Assembly (NCBI RefSeq): GCF_027579695.1
Contig: NC_083577.1
Coordinates: 55,252,283 to 55,316,282 of the forward strand
Source: Neoarius graeffei
Lineage: Eukaryota; Chordata; Actinopteri; Siluriformes; Ariidae
Direction of reading: 5' to 3'
Length of the DNA stretch: 64,000 nt
The translations under genes were made by a program, and so were the position numbers. The notes beneath the pieces were generated by a model. That model was not told where the DNA came from. It did not search any database and saw only the letters and a list, made by a program, of their open reading frames with translations. This document shows, one piece after another, positions 1 through 10,400 of this stretch. Within the stretch, counting starts at the first letter, position 1; each line of letters starts with the position of its first letter.

Positions 1-174
1 CTAACCTGCATGCCTTTGGACTGTGGGGGAAACCGGAGCACCCGGAGGAAACCCACGCGGACACGGGGAGAACATGCAAACTCCACACAGAAAGGCCCTC
101 ATCGGCTGCTGGGCTCGAACCCAGGACCTTCTTGCTGTGAGGCAACAGTGCTAACCACTACACCACCGTGCCAC
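1..174 (-). repeat. V-SINE copy, truncated by window edge
   Basis: Minus-oriented tRNA-derived SINE. The conserved central block (GGAGTTTGCATGTTCTCC) and the head GGTGGCACGGTGGTGTAGTGG-type sequence are readable on the reverse strand. Apparent long frames in these copies are repeat sequence, not genes. Confidence 0.85.
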
Positions 175-277
175 CAGGCTAAACACCCCTATAAAACACC
201 TCTCCTCTGTAATTTTAACAATAAGAAAGGTTTTGTGCACAAAGGCATTGTCATGCTAGAACAGATTTGGACAATTT

Positions 278-617
278 AGTTCCATTCATTGATTTTCTAT
301 ACCACTTATCCATTACGTGTCGCAGGTGAGCTGGAGCCAATCCCAGCTGACATTAGGGGAGAGGTGGAGTGCATTCTGGACAGATTGCCAATCTATTGAG
401 GGGCAAGTCCCAGAAATCCATTCACACTCCCACTCAAATTAGAGTAGCCAGTGGACCTAATCTGCACGTCTTTGGACTGTAGAAGGAAACCGGAGCTCCC
501 AGAGGAAACCAACGCAGGTATGATGAGAACATGCAAACTCCACACAGAAAGGCCCCAGTCGACCTAGGACCTGCTTGTTGAGGGGTGACGGTGCTAACCA
601 CTGCACCACCGTACTGC
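278..617 (-). repeat. diverged V-SINE copy
   Basis: Reverse-strand SINE with head near 617, central block at 475-560 and a tail variant (CACTTATCC) near 300. More diverged than the copies at 2524 or 14803. Confidence 0.75.
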
Positions 618-1641
618 CTCCTTTAGTTCTAGTGAAGGGAAATTGTAATGCTACAGCATAAACAGACATCCTACACAACTGTGCTTCCAGCTTTGTGACA
701 ACAGTTTGGGGAAGAACCACATGTGGGTGTGATAGGTGTCCACAAACTTTTGGCCACATAGTGTGTAGCATTATCATTATACTGTACTGTGAAAAAAATC
801 CTATTAGGTACCTATTATGCAATTTCTTCAAACAATTTTTGTCTTAGGTGATTATTTTATGATTTCTGCATTATTGGGGCAGGAACAACATTTTAGATTT
901 CAAAAAATGACTTTACCAGTTTAAATTAAATGTAACAAAAGTGTATGTCAGTAAAGAAAGTAACATATTTAATAATTATTCCACAAAATCGAGTTGTACA
1001 CGCACTGATAGTCGACAAGGCGCGTAGCACCGAGTCGGCTCTAAGCCATGTACAACGAGATTGAGTGGAATTGAGTGAATTATATCCACATTCACTGGAT
1101 TTTGAGAAACAGAGCATTTTTTTTTGTAAATTTGATAAAGAACTCCTTTATACAAAACTTCCGACAAAATCATTTCTGCTTAGAATGTAAACAAACCGGC
1201 GAAATGACAGTAGCAATTTGTGGAAAATGCTATAATAATAATTCTTGAAAAATAAAAAAAGATACATTTTCACAATCAAATACTTTTATTCCATAATTTG
1301 TTGCTTTTTTTTGAGGGGGGGGGGGGTCTTTTTCTTCTTCTTTAGGGTTTTTTGGCGGTTTGCAAACCAACTTAAAGGTGCATTAATGTCACCGATTGGG
1401 CTGGAGTGTGGAACAGGAAATGGGGGAGGGGCTATATGCGTTTAGCTATTTCTGTTTCTTTTAACTACTTGACAACATTTTTGGGGTTTTGTTTTTGAGC
1501 AGAGTTTTTATTTCGTCCTTGGTTGGTTCAGCAATACGCTACGCCATATTGTTTTTCTCTACTCACGGTATATGAGCTGATATCCTAGTGGTGGCCAATC
1601 AGAACACGCGATTGCTCATATCCAGCGAATATGAAAAAATG
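618..1641. other. repeat-derived sequence downstream of fundc1
   Basis: Around 650-770 lies a Tc1-type end (ACTTTTGGCCACATAGTGTG). 990-1200 has an unidentified repeat. 1345-1445 (TGGCGGTTTGCAAACC, then AAAGGTGCATTA) belongs to the same repeat family as 34440-34505. No exon recognised. Confidence 0.5.
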
Positions 1642-2159
1642 CATCAGCATTCTGATTCGGATTCTATGATGATCCATGAGAGGATAAACACTGGATACTC
1701 CCTATTAGTCAGACAGAACTGAGGATGCCTTTAGGATGAGAGGCGAAACGTTTTCAAGAATCTTCAAGCAAGTCCAGTTGCTCTCTTCAACCAACCACAG
1801 ATTACTATGTACCTGGATGACTGAGATTCGTCACAGATATGTTTCTACGCACTTTGGGATGAAATCCCTATGAGAGGACTTCCAGAAAACTGGCAGACAT
1901 CTTAGCCAGAGAGGATCGTTCATTTTTGTCAACCTGGAACGACCATCATTGAACAGAGGTGGGTGTCTATGACATCTTTTATCAGCCACCTACAATGCAG
2001 CCATCAGCATTCTGATTCGGATTCTATGATGATCCATGAGAGGATAAACACTGGATACTCCCTATTAGTCAGACAGAACTGAGGATGCCTTTAGGATGAG
2101 AGGCAAAACGTTTTCAAGAATCTTCAAGCAAGTCCATTTGCTCTCTTCAACCAACCACA
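1642..2159 (+). mobile_element. Penelope-like element fragment: two direct terminal repeats around a protein C-terminus
   Basis: Two 158-bp direct repeats (1642-1799 and 2002-2159) differ at about two sites and sit exactly 360 bp apart. Between them, 1945-2002 reads VNLERPSLNRGG, then HLLSATYNAA with a stop inside, which resembles the end of Penelope/Neptune-type GIY-YIG proteins as I remember them. Each repeat contains CTGAGGA followed by a short GCCT/AGGC stem and GAAA, similar to a hammerhead ribozyme core, as known from Penelope terminal repeats. Copy 2 has GAAA changed to AAAA. Confidence 0.65.
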
Positions 2160-2376
2160 AATAGACCATAAAGCTGTATGAAATTTACCCGTGACTACTA
2201 GTAAATTTTTTTAAAAAGCATTTTTAAAAAGAAAAAGCAAGCCACACCAGATATTGGCTTGGTTTAGTTTAGTGCTGTTTAGGGTAATATTTATTAATAT
2301 AGAAATTATTATTAATATATTCAACCATTTTAAAGACATAACATTTCCCTTTTAAAATCCACCCGGCTAATGTTAT

Positions 2377-3303
2377 ACACTCACTGGGCCACTTTATTAG
2401 GCACACCCATACACTTGCTGTTTTATGCAGTGATCTAATCAGCCAATCCCTTGACAGCAGCACAATACATAAAATCATGCAGATACAAATCAAGAGCTTC
2501 AGTTAATGTTCACTTCAAACATCTCATCTCATCTCATTATCTCTAGCCGCTTTATCCTTCTACAGGGTCGCAGGCAAGCTGGAGCCTATCCCAGCTGACT
2601 ACGGGCGAAAGGCGGGGTACACCCTGGACAAGTCGCCAGGTCATCACAGGGCTGACACATAGACACAGACAACCATTCACACTCACATTCACACCTACGG
2701 TCAATTTAGAGTCACCAGTTAACCTAACCTGCATGTCTTTGGACTGTGGGGGAAACCGGAGCACCCGGAGGAAACCCACGCGGACACGGGGAGAACATGA
2801 AAACTCCGCACAGAAAGGCCCTCGCCGGCCCCGGGGCTCGAACCCAGGACCTTCTTGCTGTGAGGTGACAGCGCTAACCACTACACCACCGTGCTGCCCC
2901 ACTTCAAACATCAGAATGGGAAACATTCTGATCTCTGTGACTTTCACTGTGGCATGGGTGTTGGTGCCAGATGGACTGGTTTGAGTATTTCAGAAAGTGC
3001 TGATCTCCTGGGGTTTGCACACAGACTTACACAGAATGGTGCGAAAAACAAAAAACACTGAGTGAGCGACAGTTCTGTGGGTGGAAACTCTTTGTTGATA
3101 AGAGAAGTCAGAGGAAAATGGCAAGATTGGTTCGAGTTGCCAGGAAGGATATAGTAACTCAAATAATCACTCTTTACAACCGTGGTGAGCAGAAAAGCAT
3201 CTCAGCATGCAACAGTAGGAGACCACATTGGGTTCCACTCCTGCAGCCAAGAACAGGAATCTTAGACTCAAGAACAAGTTCCTATTAAAGTGGCCGGTGA
3301 GTG
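2377..3303 (+). mobile_element. Tc1-like element (CACTTTATTAGG ends) with nested V-SINE
   Basis: Ends CACTCACTGGGCCAC and its inverted partner near 3303 are flanked by TA. Internal sequence is non-coding Tc1 remnant. The same family recurs at about 25445-26207 and 60850-61891. Confidence 0.75.
2524..2899 (-). repeat. V-SINE, full length
   Basis: Flanked by a 13-bp target duplication CACTTCAAACATC (2511-2523 and 2900-2912). Tail is a GATGA-type repeat (TCATCTCATCTCATT on the plus strand). Inserted in the Tc1-like element at 2377. Confidence 0.9.
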
Positions 3304-3734
3304 TAAATAACAAACACAGCCTGACTAGCTTGATCTAGCTTATTGTAATTAGTTTTCAATTAAATTATAAATAGATGTCACGTCTGAACTTACATTTTTG
3401 TTGAGCGAATATCCAGGTAACGGTGGTAAAGCCATTTTGAGATAATAATAAAATTCGTCGAACACTGCTGACACTCGCTGCGTCAAAAGCTCACGTTGCT
3501 ATAGCAACGCTTATGTTGTCACTTCGGTTACTATGAGCCGCAGTACCGGTCACGTGGTCACGTGGTCCTTCATCGGCTCTGTCTGTGTTATTTTTGCAGT
3601 CTATGGTGTTACTGAGTCCAAACAAATATGGCGTTCAGAGCACAGTCTGACTGAGCACACAGTCGGTACATGCATTTTATGCAGTGTGAATGCACATTTT
3701 TTTGACATCCAACACATTTTCATTATCCATCCAT
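3304..3734. other. unassigned spacer
   Basis: No exon or well-defined repeat seen. Contains a CACGTGGTCACGTGG-type palindrome near 3550 and ends in an (ATCC)n run at 3727-3742. Confidence 0.4.
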
Positions 3735-4176
3735 CCATCCATCACCTGTAGCTGCTTATCCTGCTCTACAGGGTCGCAGGCAAGCTGGAGCCTATCCCAG
3801 CTGACTACGGGCGAAAGGCGGGGTACACCCTGGACAAGTCGCCAGGTCATCACAGGGCTGACACATAGACACAGACAACCATTCACACTCACATTCACAC
3901 CTACGCTCAATTTAGAGCCACCAGTTAACCTAACCTGACACAGACAACCATTCACACTCACATTCACACCTATGGCCAATTTAGAGCCACCAGTTAACCT
4001 AACCTGCATGTCTTTGGACTGTGGGGGAAACCAGAGCATCCGGAGGAAACCCACACGGACATGGGGAGAACATCCAAACTCCACACAGAAAGGCCCTCGT
4101 TGGCCGCTGAGCTCGAACCCAGGACCTTCTTGCTGTGAGGCGACAGCGCTAACCACTACACCACCGTGCCGCCCCA
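3735..4176 (-). repeat. V-SINE with internal duplication
   Basis: Longer than its relatives because about 70 bp (ACACAGACAACCATTCACAC and following) is present twice in tandem, 3868-3937 and 3938-4008. Confidence 0.85.
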
Positions 4177-4481
4177 TCATCATCATCATCATTTTTTTAA
4201 AATTATTATTAGCGGTATTTGACTCTCTTATCAAATCCAATCCCTTCTTCTCATCGCAATATGAGAGATGTATTTTAATTCTAAATAAGAATTTATTTGC
4301 TGTCTGAGAATGCCTCAAAGCAAATACAGTGGATATTAAAATTTTACACACTCCTGTTAAAATTGCATGTTTTCGTGATGTAAAAAAATAATAAACCAAG
4401 ATAAATCACGTCAGATATTTTTATACCTTTAACGTGAGATACAGTAGCAACCAGGAAAATTCAAATAAACAAATAGAAGCA

Positions 4482-4803
4482 TCCATCCATTACTGACACC
4501 GCTTATCTATCAGAGTCGTGGGGAAGCTGGAACCAGTCCTAGCTGACTGCAGGCAAGAGGTAGGATACACCCTGGGCAGGTCACTAATGCAGAGAAAAAC
4601 AACCATTCACACTTACAGGCAATTTAGAGCAGCCAGTGGATCTAATCTGCCTGTCTTTGGACTGTTGGAGGAAACAAGAGCAAATCCATGCAGGTACAGG
4701 GAGAACATGCAAACTTCACACAGAAAGGCCCCAGTCAGCCATGAGGTTCAAACCCACAACCGTCATGCTGTGAAGCAACAGAGCTAACCACTGCACCACC
4801 CCA
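4482..4803 (-). repeat. diverged V-SINE
   Basis: Reverse-strand copy; head near 4800 (TGGTGCAGTGGTTAGC), poorly conserved tail. Nested in the Tc1-like element at 4327. Confidence 0.7.
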
Positions 4804-4912
4804 AACAGAAACATTTCAGGAGAAAAGAAGAAAAAGTAAAACTTACAATAACCTGGTTGCATGTATGCACACCCTTTTATACTGGGGCATATGACTCTGC
4901 TCAGAATGAACC

Positions 4913-5274
4913 ATCCATCCATTATCTGTAGTCACTTATCCTGTTCTACAGGGTCGCAGGCAAGCTGGAGCCTATCCCAGCTGACTATGGGCGAGAGGCG
5001 GGGTACACCCTGGACAAGTCGCCAGGTCATCACAGGGCTGACACATAGAGACAAACAACACTCACATTCACACCTGCAGTCAATTTAGACCCACCAATTA
5101 ACCTAACCTGCATGTCTTTTTGGACCGTGGGGGAAACCGGAGCACCCAGAGGAAACCCACGGAGACATGTGGAGAACATGCAAACTCCACACAGAAAGGC
5201 CCTCGCCGGCTGCGAACCCAGGACCTTCTTGCTGTGAGGCGACAGTGCTAACCACTACACCACCGTGCCGCCCC
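4913..5274 (-). repeat. V-SINE with 10-bp target duplication
   Basis: AGAATGAACC precedes (4903-4912) and follows (5275-5284). Nested in the Tc1-like element at 4327. Confidence 0.88.
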
Positions 5275-5310
5275 AGAATGAACCAACCACTTTCAAACTT
5301 GTTTAAAAGA

Positions 5311-5685
5311 TGGTACGGTGGTGTTGTGGTTAACACTGTCACCTCACAGCAAGAAGGTTCTGGGTTCATGGGAGACAGAGGCCTTTCTGTGTGGAGTTTG
5401 CATGTTCTCCCCATGTCTGCGTGGGTTTCCTCTGAGTGTTCCGGTTTCCCCCACAGCGCAGTTAACATGGGGCAGCCATGGCCTGAAGGTTAGGCTGAAG
5501 TACACTTGATCAAGGCACCGAACTTCCTGGGTGCTGTAGCATAATAGCCCACTGCTCTGGATATGTGCATGTGTGTGTCCACTGCTTCAGATGGGTTAAA
5601 TACAGAGGTGGATAGTCACTGTGCTTAAGTCTGTGCTCGAGTGTACATGCAATAGATAAAGGCTTCTTATCTTCTTGTCTTGTCT
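5311..5685 (+). repeat. V-SINE variant with GGCTTCTTATC tail
   Basis: Same head and centre as other V-SINEs, but a different 3' part (GATGGGTTAAATACAGAG, then ATAAAGGCTTCTTATCTTC). Copies at 33881 and 52352 share this tail type. Confidence 0.8.
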
Positions 5686-5764
5686 AAAAGTAATCATCAT
5701 GCACAGGTCATCAGTGAAATAATTGATTAATTCCAAATAAAGATCAGCTGTTTCTATAGGATTT

Positions 5765-6620
5765 TCTTGGTTTCATCCGACTACTGAAGCCACGGCCCAC
5801 AAAGAACTTACAAAGCATGTACTGGGAGAGGGGTACAAAAGAATTTCCAAAAACATTAAACGTACCATGGAACACTGTGAAGACCTTCAAGCAAAGAAAA
5901 CCGAGCATACAGTGACATTACCAAAAACAGGACATCCCTCTAAAATAGATGAAATGACAAAAAGAAAACTTAGGAATAGATTACCAAGAGACCTATAAAA
6001 GGCGTTGCAGGAGTATCTACCAAGTACTGGTCACTACCTGCATGTAAATCTCTTATATTCTTCACGTCTGGGCTGTGGGGTAATTCGGCTAGACATAAGC
6101 CAAATGATGAGACCAAGGCAGAACTTTTTTGGCCATAAGATATTTTTAGCACAAAAACAAACAAGCCCACTCATCACCCAAACACCACCATACCCATGGT
6201 GAAGGTGGCAGCATCATACTATGGGGCAGCTTCTCTTCAGCTGGCACTGGGGCTCTAGGCAAAATAGAGGACATAATAGATAGCTCCAAATACCAATCTA
6301 TTTTGGCACAAAACCTGTAGGCCTCTGTTAGCTTTAGTTAAAGAAAAATGTCACTTTCTAGCATGATCATAACCCAAATCACAAATTCAAGTCAACAAAG
6401 GTACGGCTACAAAAGATGATAGTGTTTAGAATGGCCCAGTCAGTGCCCAGGTCTAAATCCTATCATAAAATACCGAGATCTCTGCACAATTTGATAGCTC
6501 TATAATATTTTTGCAAGGAAAAGTGGAATAAAATTGCCAAATCAAGATGTGCAGAGTTGGTAGACTGTTACCGAAAAAGATTGAGTGCTGTACCATATTA
6601 CAAGCAAAAAGAACTTTAAA
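5765..6620 (+). pseudogene. Tc1-like transposase remnant
   Basis: Broken reading frame with recognisable pieces: HKELTKHVLGEGYKRISKNI early, and near the end NKIAKSRCAELVDCYRKRLS. Many stops and shifts; not functional. Confidence 0.65.
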
Positions 6621-6777
6621 TAAAGTACCCCACCCCCAAATATTTTTATTTGTTTTTCCACTTGAATTTTGAATTATATGAAGATAAATATCTGATATAA
6701 ATTATCTTGTTGAAACTTTTTTACTTCACAAAAATCTACAATTTTAACAGGGGTTTGTAGAATTTTTATATCCACTG

Positions 6778-7360
6778 GCCCCCGCCATTGATAAAGAAAT
6801 TATGCTATTGACAAGCAAGGCACAAATGACTTCAGCATTAGTAGATTAACTTTTATGTGACCACACATGTTATTCAAACACTGACAGAATCAGCACATAG
6901 TGTGTATGAATAAAATATATAATAAACAAACAAAAACCACCCCGTGTGAAACGAGAGATATAACATATAAATAAACGCAGCCCTAAACAAAGTACATATG
7001 TAAGCAATTCATTATTTAAATAGAGTTTAATTCAGGCCTACTCCATGACGCATTGTATTCATTTTTCTACCTTATCAACAACACTACCAATCAAAATTGG
7101 CATAAAAATGGTTCATACCATAGCAGTTCCATTATTTACAAGATATCACTTATGTGCAGGTTTTTCTTTCTTAGACATAGACATAGCTGAGAAACCAAAC
7201 TATATTTCCCAACTCTGCCTCAAACCAAGCAATACTGCAAAGGTTTTTTTTTTTACATGTACATCTCTGCAATACAGCAATAAAATAAAATAAAATACAA
7301 TACAGCAGAGAATATCTCTAGGTGAAGAGTGTCCATTTGTATAGCAGGTCCAGCTGCAAC
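6778..7360. other. fundc1 3' flank
   Basis: AT-rich; probably contains the fundc1 3' UTR (about 7030-7360). Short A-rich runs (ATAAAATAAAATAAAAT at 7280). Nothing else recognised. Confidence 0.5.
7026..7031 (-). promoter_or_regulatory. possible fundc1 polyadenylation signal ATTAAA
   Basis: The only ATTAAA/AATAAA-type hexamer I found on the minus strand in the few hundred bases after the fundc1 stop, about 330 nt downstream. It would give a short 3' UTR. No transcript evidence. Confidence 0.3.
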
Positions 7361-7438
7361 TCAAGATGCCAGACCCAGCAGAAATCCTCCAAGAAATCCA
7401 CTTGAAACAACTATATTCGTCTTCACAAATTCTGTGGC
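7361..7438 (-). CDS. fundc1: fundc1 coding exon 5 (C-terminus, stop)
   Basis: 78 bp after acceptor TTTTGCAG. Encodes [15 protein letters not shown], then [10 protein letters not shown] and TGA. It lies 5.4 kb from exon 4 because several transposons sit in the intron. One substitution against mammals stands out in the last helix (GFLGGF for GFVGGF). Confidence 0.95.
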   Translation of the reverse strand, partial: ATEFVKTNIVVSSGFLGGFLLGLAS

Positions 7439-10400
7439 CTGCAAAACAATAAGACATATACACAGTATACCTACACAAGCCCGAGTCCAAAAAAGTTGGG
7501 ACACTGTATACAACATAAATAAAAACAGAATGCAATGACTTGCAAATCCTTTTCAATCTATATTCAATTAAGTACAATACAAAGACAAGATATTTAATGG
7601 TCAAACTGATAAACTTTGCTTTTGTAAACATACACTCATTCTGAATTTGATACCTGCAACACATTCCAAAAAAGTTGGGACAAGGGCAACAAAAGACAGG
7701 GAAAGTTGTGGAATGCTCAAGCATCTGTTTGGAACATGCTACAAGTAAACAGGTTAACTGGTAAATGGAAAAGCTCAGTCGTTCACAAACTCGGATGGGG
7801 AGGCGTTCACTACATTGTGAAAAAACTGCATGTGCAAATAGTCCAGTAGTTTAAGAACAACTTTTCTCAATGTACAGTTGCAAGGAATTTAGGGATTTCA
7901 CCATTGACAATCCATATCATGTTCAAAAGACAGAGAATCCAGAGAAATCTCTGCACGTAAGGGGCAAGGCCGAAACTCAATACTGAAAGCCAGTGACCTT
8001 TGATCCCTCAGGTGGCACTGCATTAAAAACTGACATGACTACATGAGCTCACTTTGGAAAACTGCTGTGGGTAAACACAGTTTGTTGCTGCATCTACTAT
8101 GCAAAGTACGGCTTTTACATCAACAACATCCAGAAACGCAGCCTACTTCTATGGGCCTGAGGTCATCGGAGATTGACTGACGCAAAACGGAAAAGTGTGC
8201 TGTGGTCTGACGAGTCCATATTTCATTGAATTTTGGAAATCGTGGACACTGTCCTCCAGGCTAAAGAGGAAAAGGACCATTCAGATTGTTACCAGCACTA
8301 AGTTCAAAAGCCAGCATGGGTAATTTGCATATCTGTGAAAGCACCATTAATACTGAAATGTATATACATATGCCACCATCCAAATGTCTTTTCTAGGGAT
8401 ATCCCTGCTTATCCCAGCAAAACAATGCCAAGCCACATTCTGCATAGAAAAAGAGTGCAGGTGCTAAACTGGCCTGACTGCTTCCCACTGAAAATGTCTG
8501 GCACATTATGAAGTGCAAAATATGACAACAGAGACCCTGCACTGTTGAGCAGCTGAAGTTGAATATCAAGCAATAATGGGGAAGAATTTCACGCTCAAAA
8601 CTTCAAAAGTTAGTGTCCTCAGTTCCCAAATGCTTACTGAGTGTTGTTAAAAGAAAAGGTAATGTAACACAGTGGTAAACATGCCCCTGTCCCAACTTTT
8701 TTGGAACATGTTGCAGGTATCAAAATAAGAATGAGTGTATATTTACAAAAAAAATCAAGTTTATTAGTTACAACATTAAATATCTTGTCTTTGAATTGTA
8801 TGCAATTGAATATAGGTCAAAAAGGATTTGCAAATTACTGCATGCATATTATACTGTATATGAGGATATTGCATGGTTGCATGAAGATATGAAGTTTGTC
8901 TTTGAGTGGTGAACATATTCATGAGTGAGCGAAGTGAACGAGTGAAAATATTTTCAACACTTAAAGATAAACTTCATATCTTCAAGCTAACATGTGATGT
9001 TCTTTTTATTATATAGACAAACAAAAAATACGCAAGTTCATCAAAATAATTTTAATTTTGAATTTCGCCATTTTGACAATGCACATCTCGTCAGCAGGAA
9101 AACACTGAGAGTGATGTCATCAGAGTGAAATATCTGAATGTCACTCAGATCCGTGATGTATTTCATATGAAAAATATGAGTTTTTCAACATGAGAAGAGA
9201 AACTTCATATCTTCAAGTTAACATGTGATTTTCTTTTTATTATATAGACACACAAACAAAAAGTACCCCAATTTATCAAAACAATTCATCGATTTTCTCG
9301 AGTGACATACAGAGACTGATGTCATAGTTTTGGTTCTCCATGTCCTGGATGTAGCTCAAGTGGTATGGTTTTATATGCATATTTAATATAAATACGCAGG
9401 TAATTATAGGAAATCGTGAACGCTGCTGCTCGTCTGCAGTTTGCTAAAGATCGCGTGGACAAGCCAGAGGGCTATTGGAAAAATGTTTTGTGGACGGATG
9501 AGACCACAACAGAACTTTTTGGTTTCAATGAGAAGCGTCATGTTTGGAGAAGGGAAAACACTGCATTCCATTATAATAACCTTATCCCATCTGTGAAACA
9601 TGGTGGTGGTAGTATCATGGTTTGGGCCTGTTTTGCTACATCTGGGCCAGGACGGCTTGCCATCATTGATGGAACAATGAATTCTGAATTATACCAGTGA
9701 ATTCTAAAGGAAAATGTCAGGACATCTGTCCATGAACTGAATCTCAAGAGAAGGTGGGTCATGCAGCAAGACAATGACCCTAAGCACACAAGTCGTTCTA
9801 CCAAAGAACGGTTAAAGAAGAATAGAGTTAATGTTTTGGAATGGCCAAGTCAAAGTCCTGACCTTAATCCAATCAAAATGTTGTGGAAGGACCTGAAGCG
9901 AGCAGTTCATGTGAGGAAACCCACCAACATCCCAGAGTTGAAGCTGTTCTATTGAGGTATTTCACTCACGTGACCAAGTCATGTGATGCTGCCATTTTGG
10001 ACGGCACGGCTCGAATCAGTTTGAATGCGAGGAAGGCGACAAACGAAAAACATAAAAGAAAAAGGAGCGAGATGCAGAAAACACCTTCACTATCCAGCGA
10101 CGTAGGGCATTTACAGGGCGAGCAGAGGGAGAGGTATTTGCAAAAATTGAGGTTAGCAGGCTTAGAGAATGACATTTACCTGCTTCCACCAGGATTGTTC
10201 ACTGACAGCTAAGGTTTGTTCACATTTTCATTTACTTTCGGTCCTCAGGATAAACAAAATGTTATTAAATGTCATTGAAATAACTTCTTAGTCTGTTGAG
10301 ACATGGCCCGTTATAAGTTTTTCCTTTACTGTATTTACTAGTTTACTGAGCGTGCTCCGGGGCTGGCTGGCCGGCTAGCGAGCGCTCCGGGGCTGGCTGG

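Larger units (their letters stand above)
4327..6777 (+). mobile_element. Tc1-like element (CAGTGGATAT ends) split by SINEs
   Basis: Ends CAGTGGATATTAAAA and its inverted partner (TTTTTATATCCACTG) with TA at the left flank. Inner repeats ACTCCTGTTAAAATTG and CAATTTTAACAGGGG are inverted too. The middle holds three SINE insertions and a decayed transposase. Confidence 0.8.
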
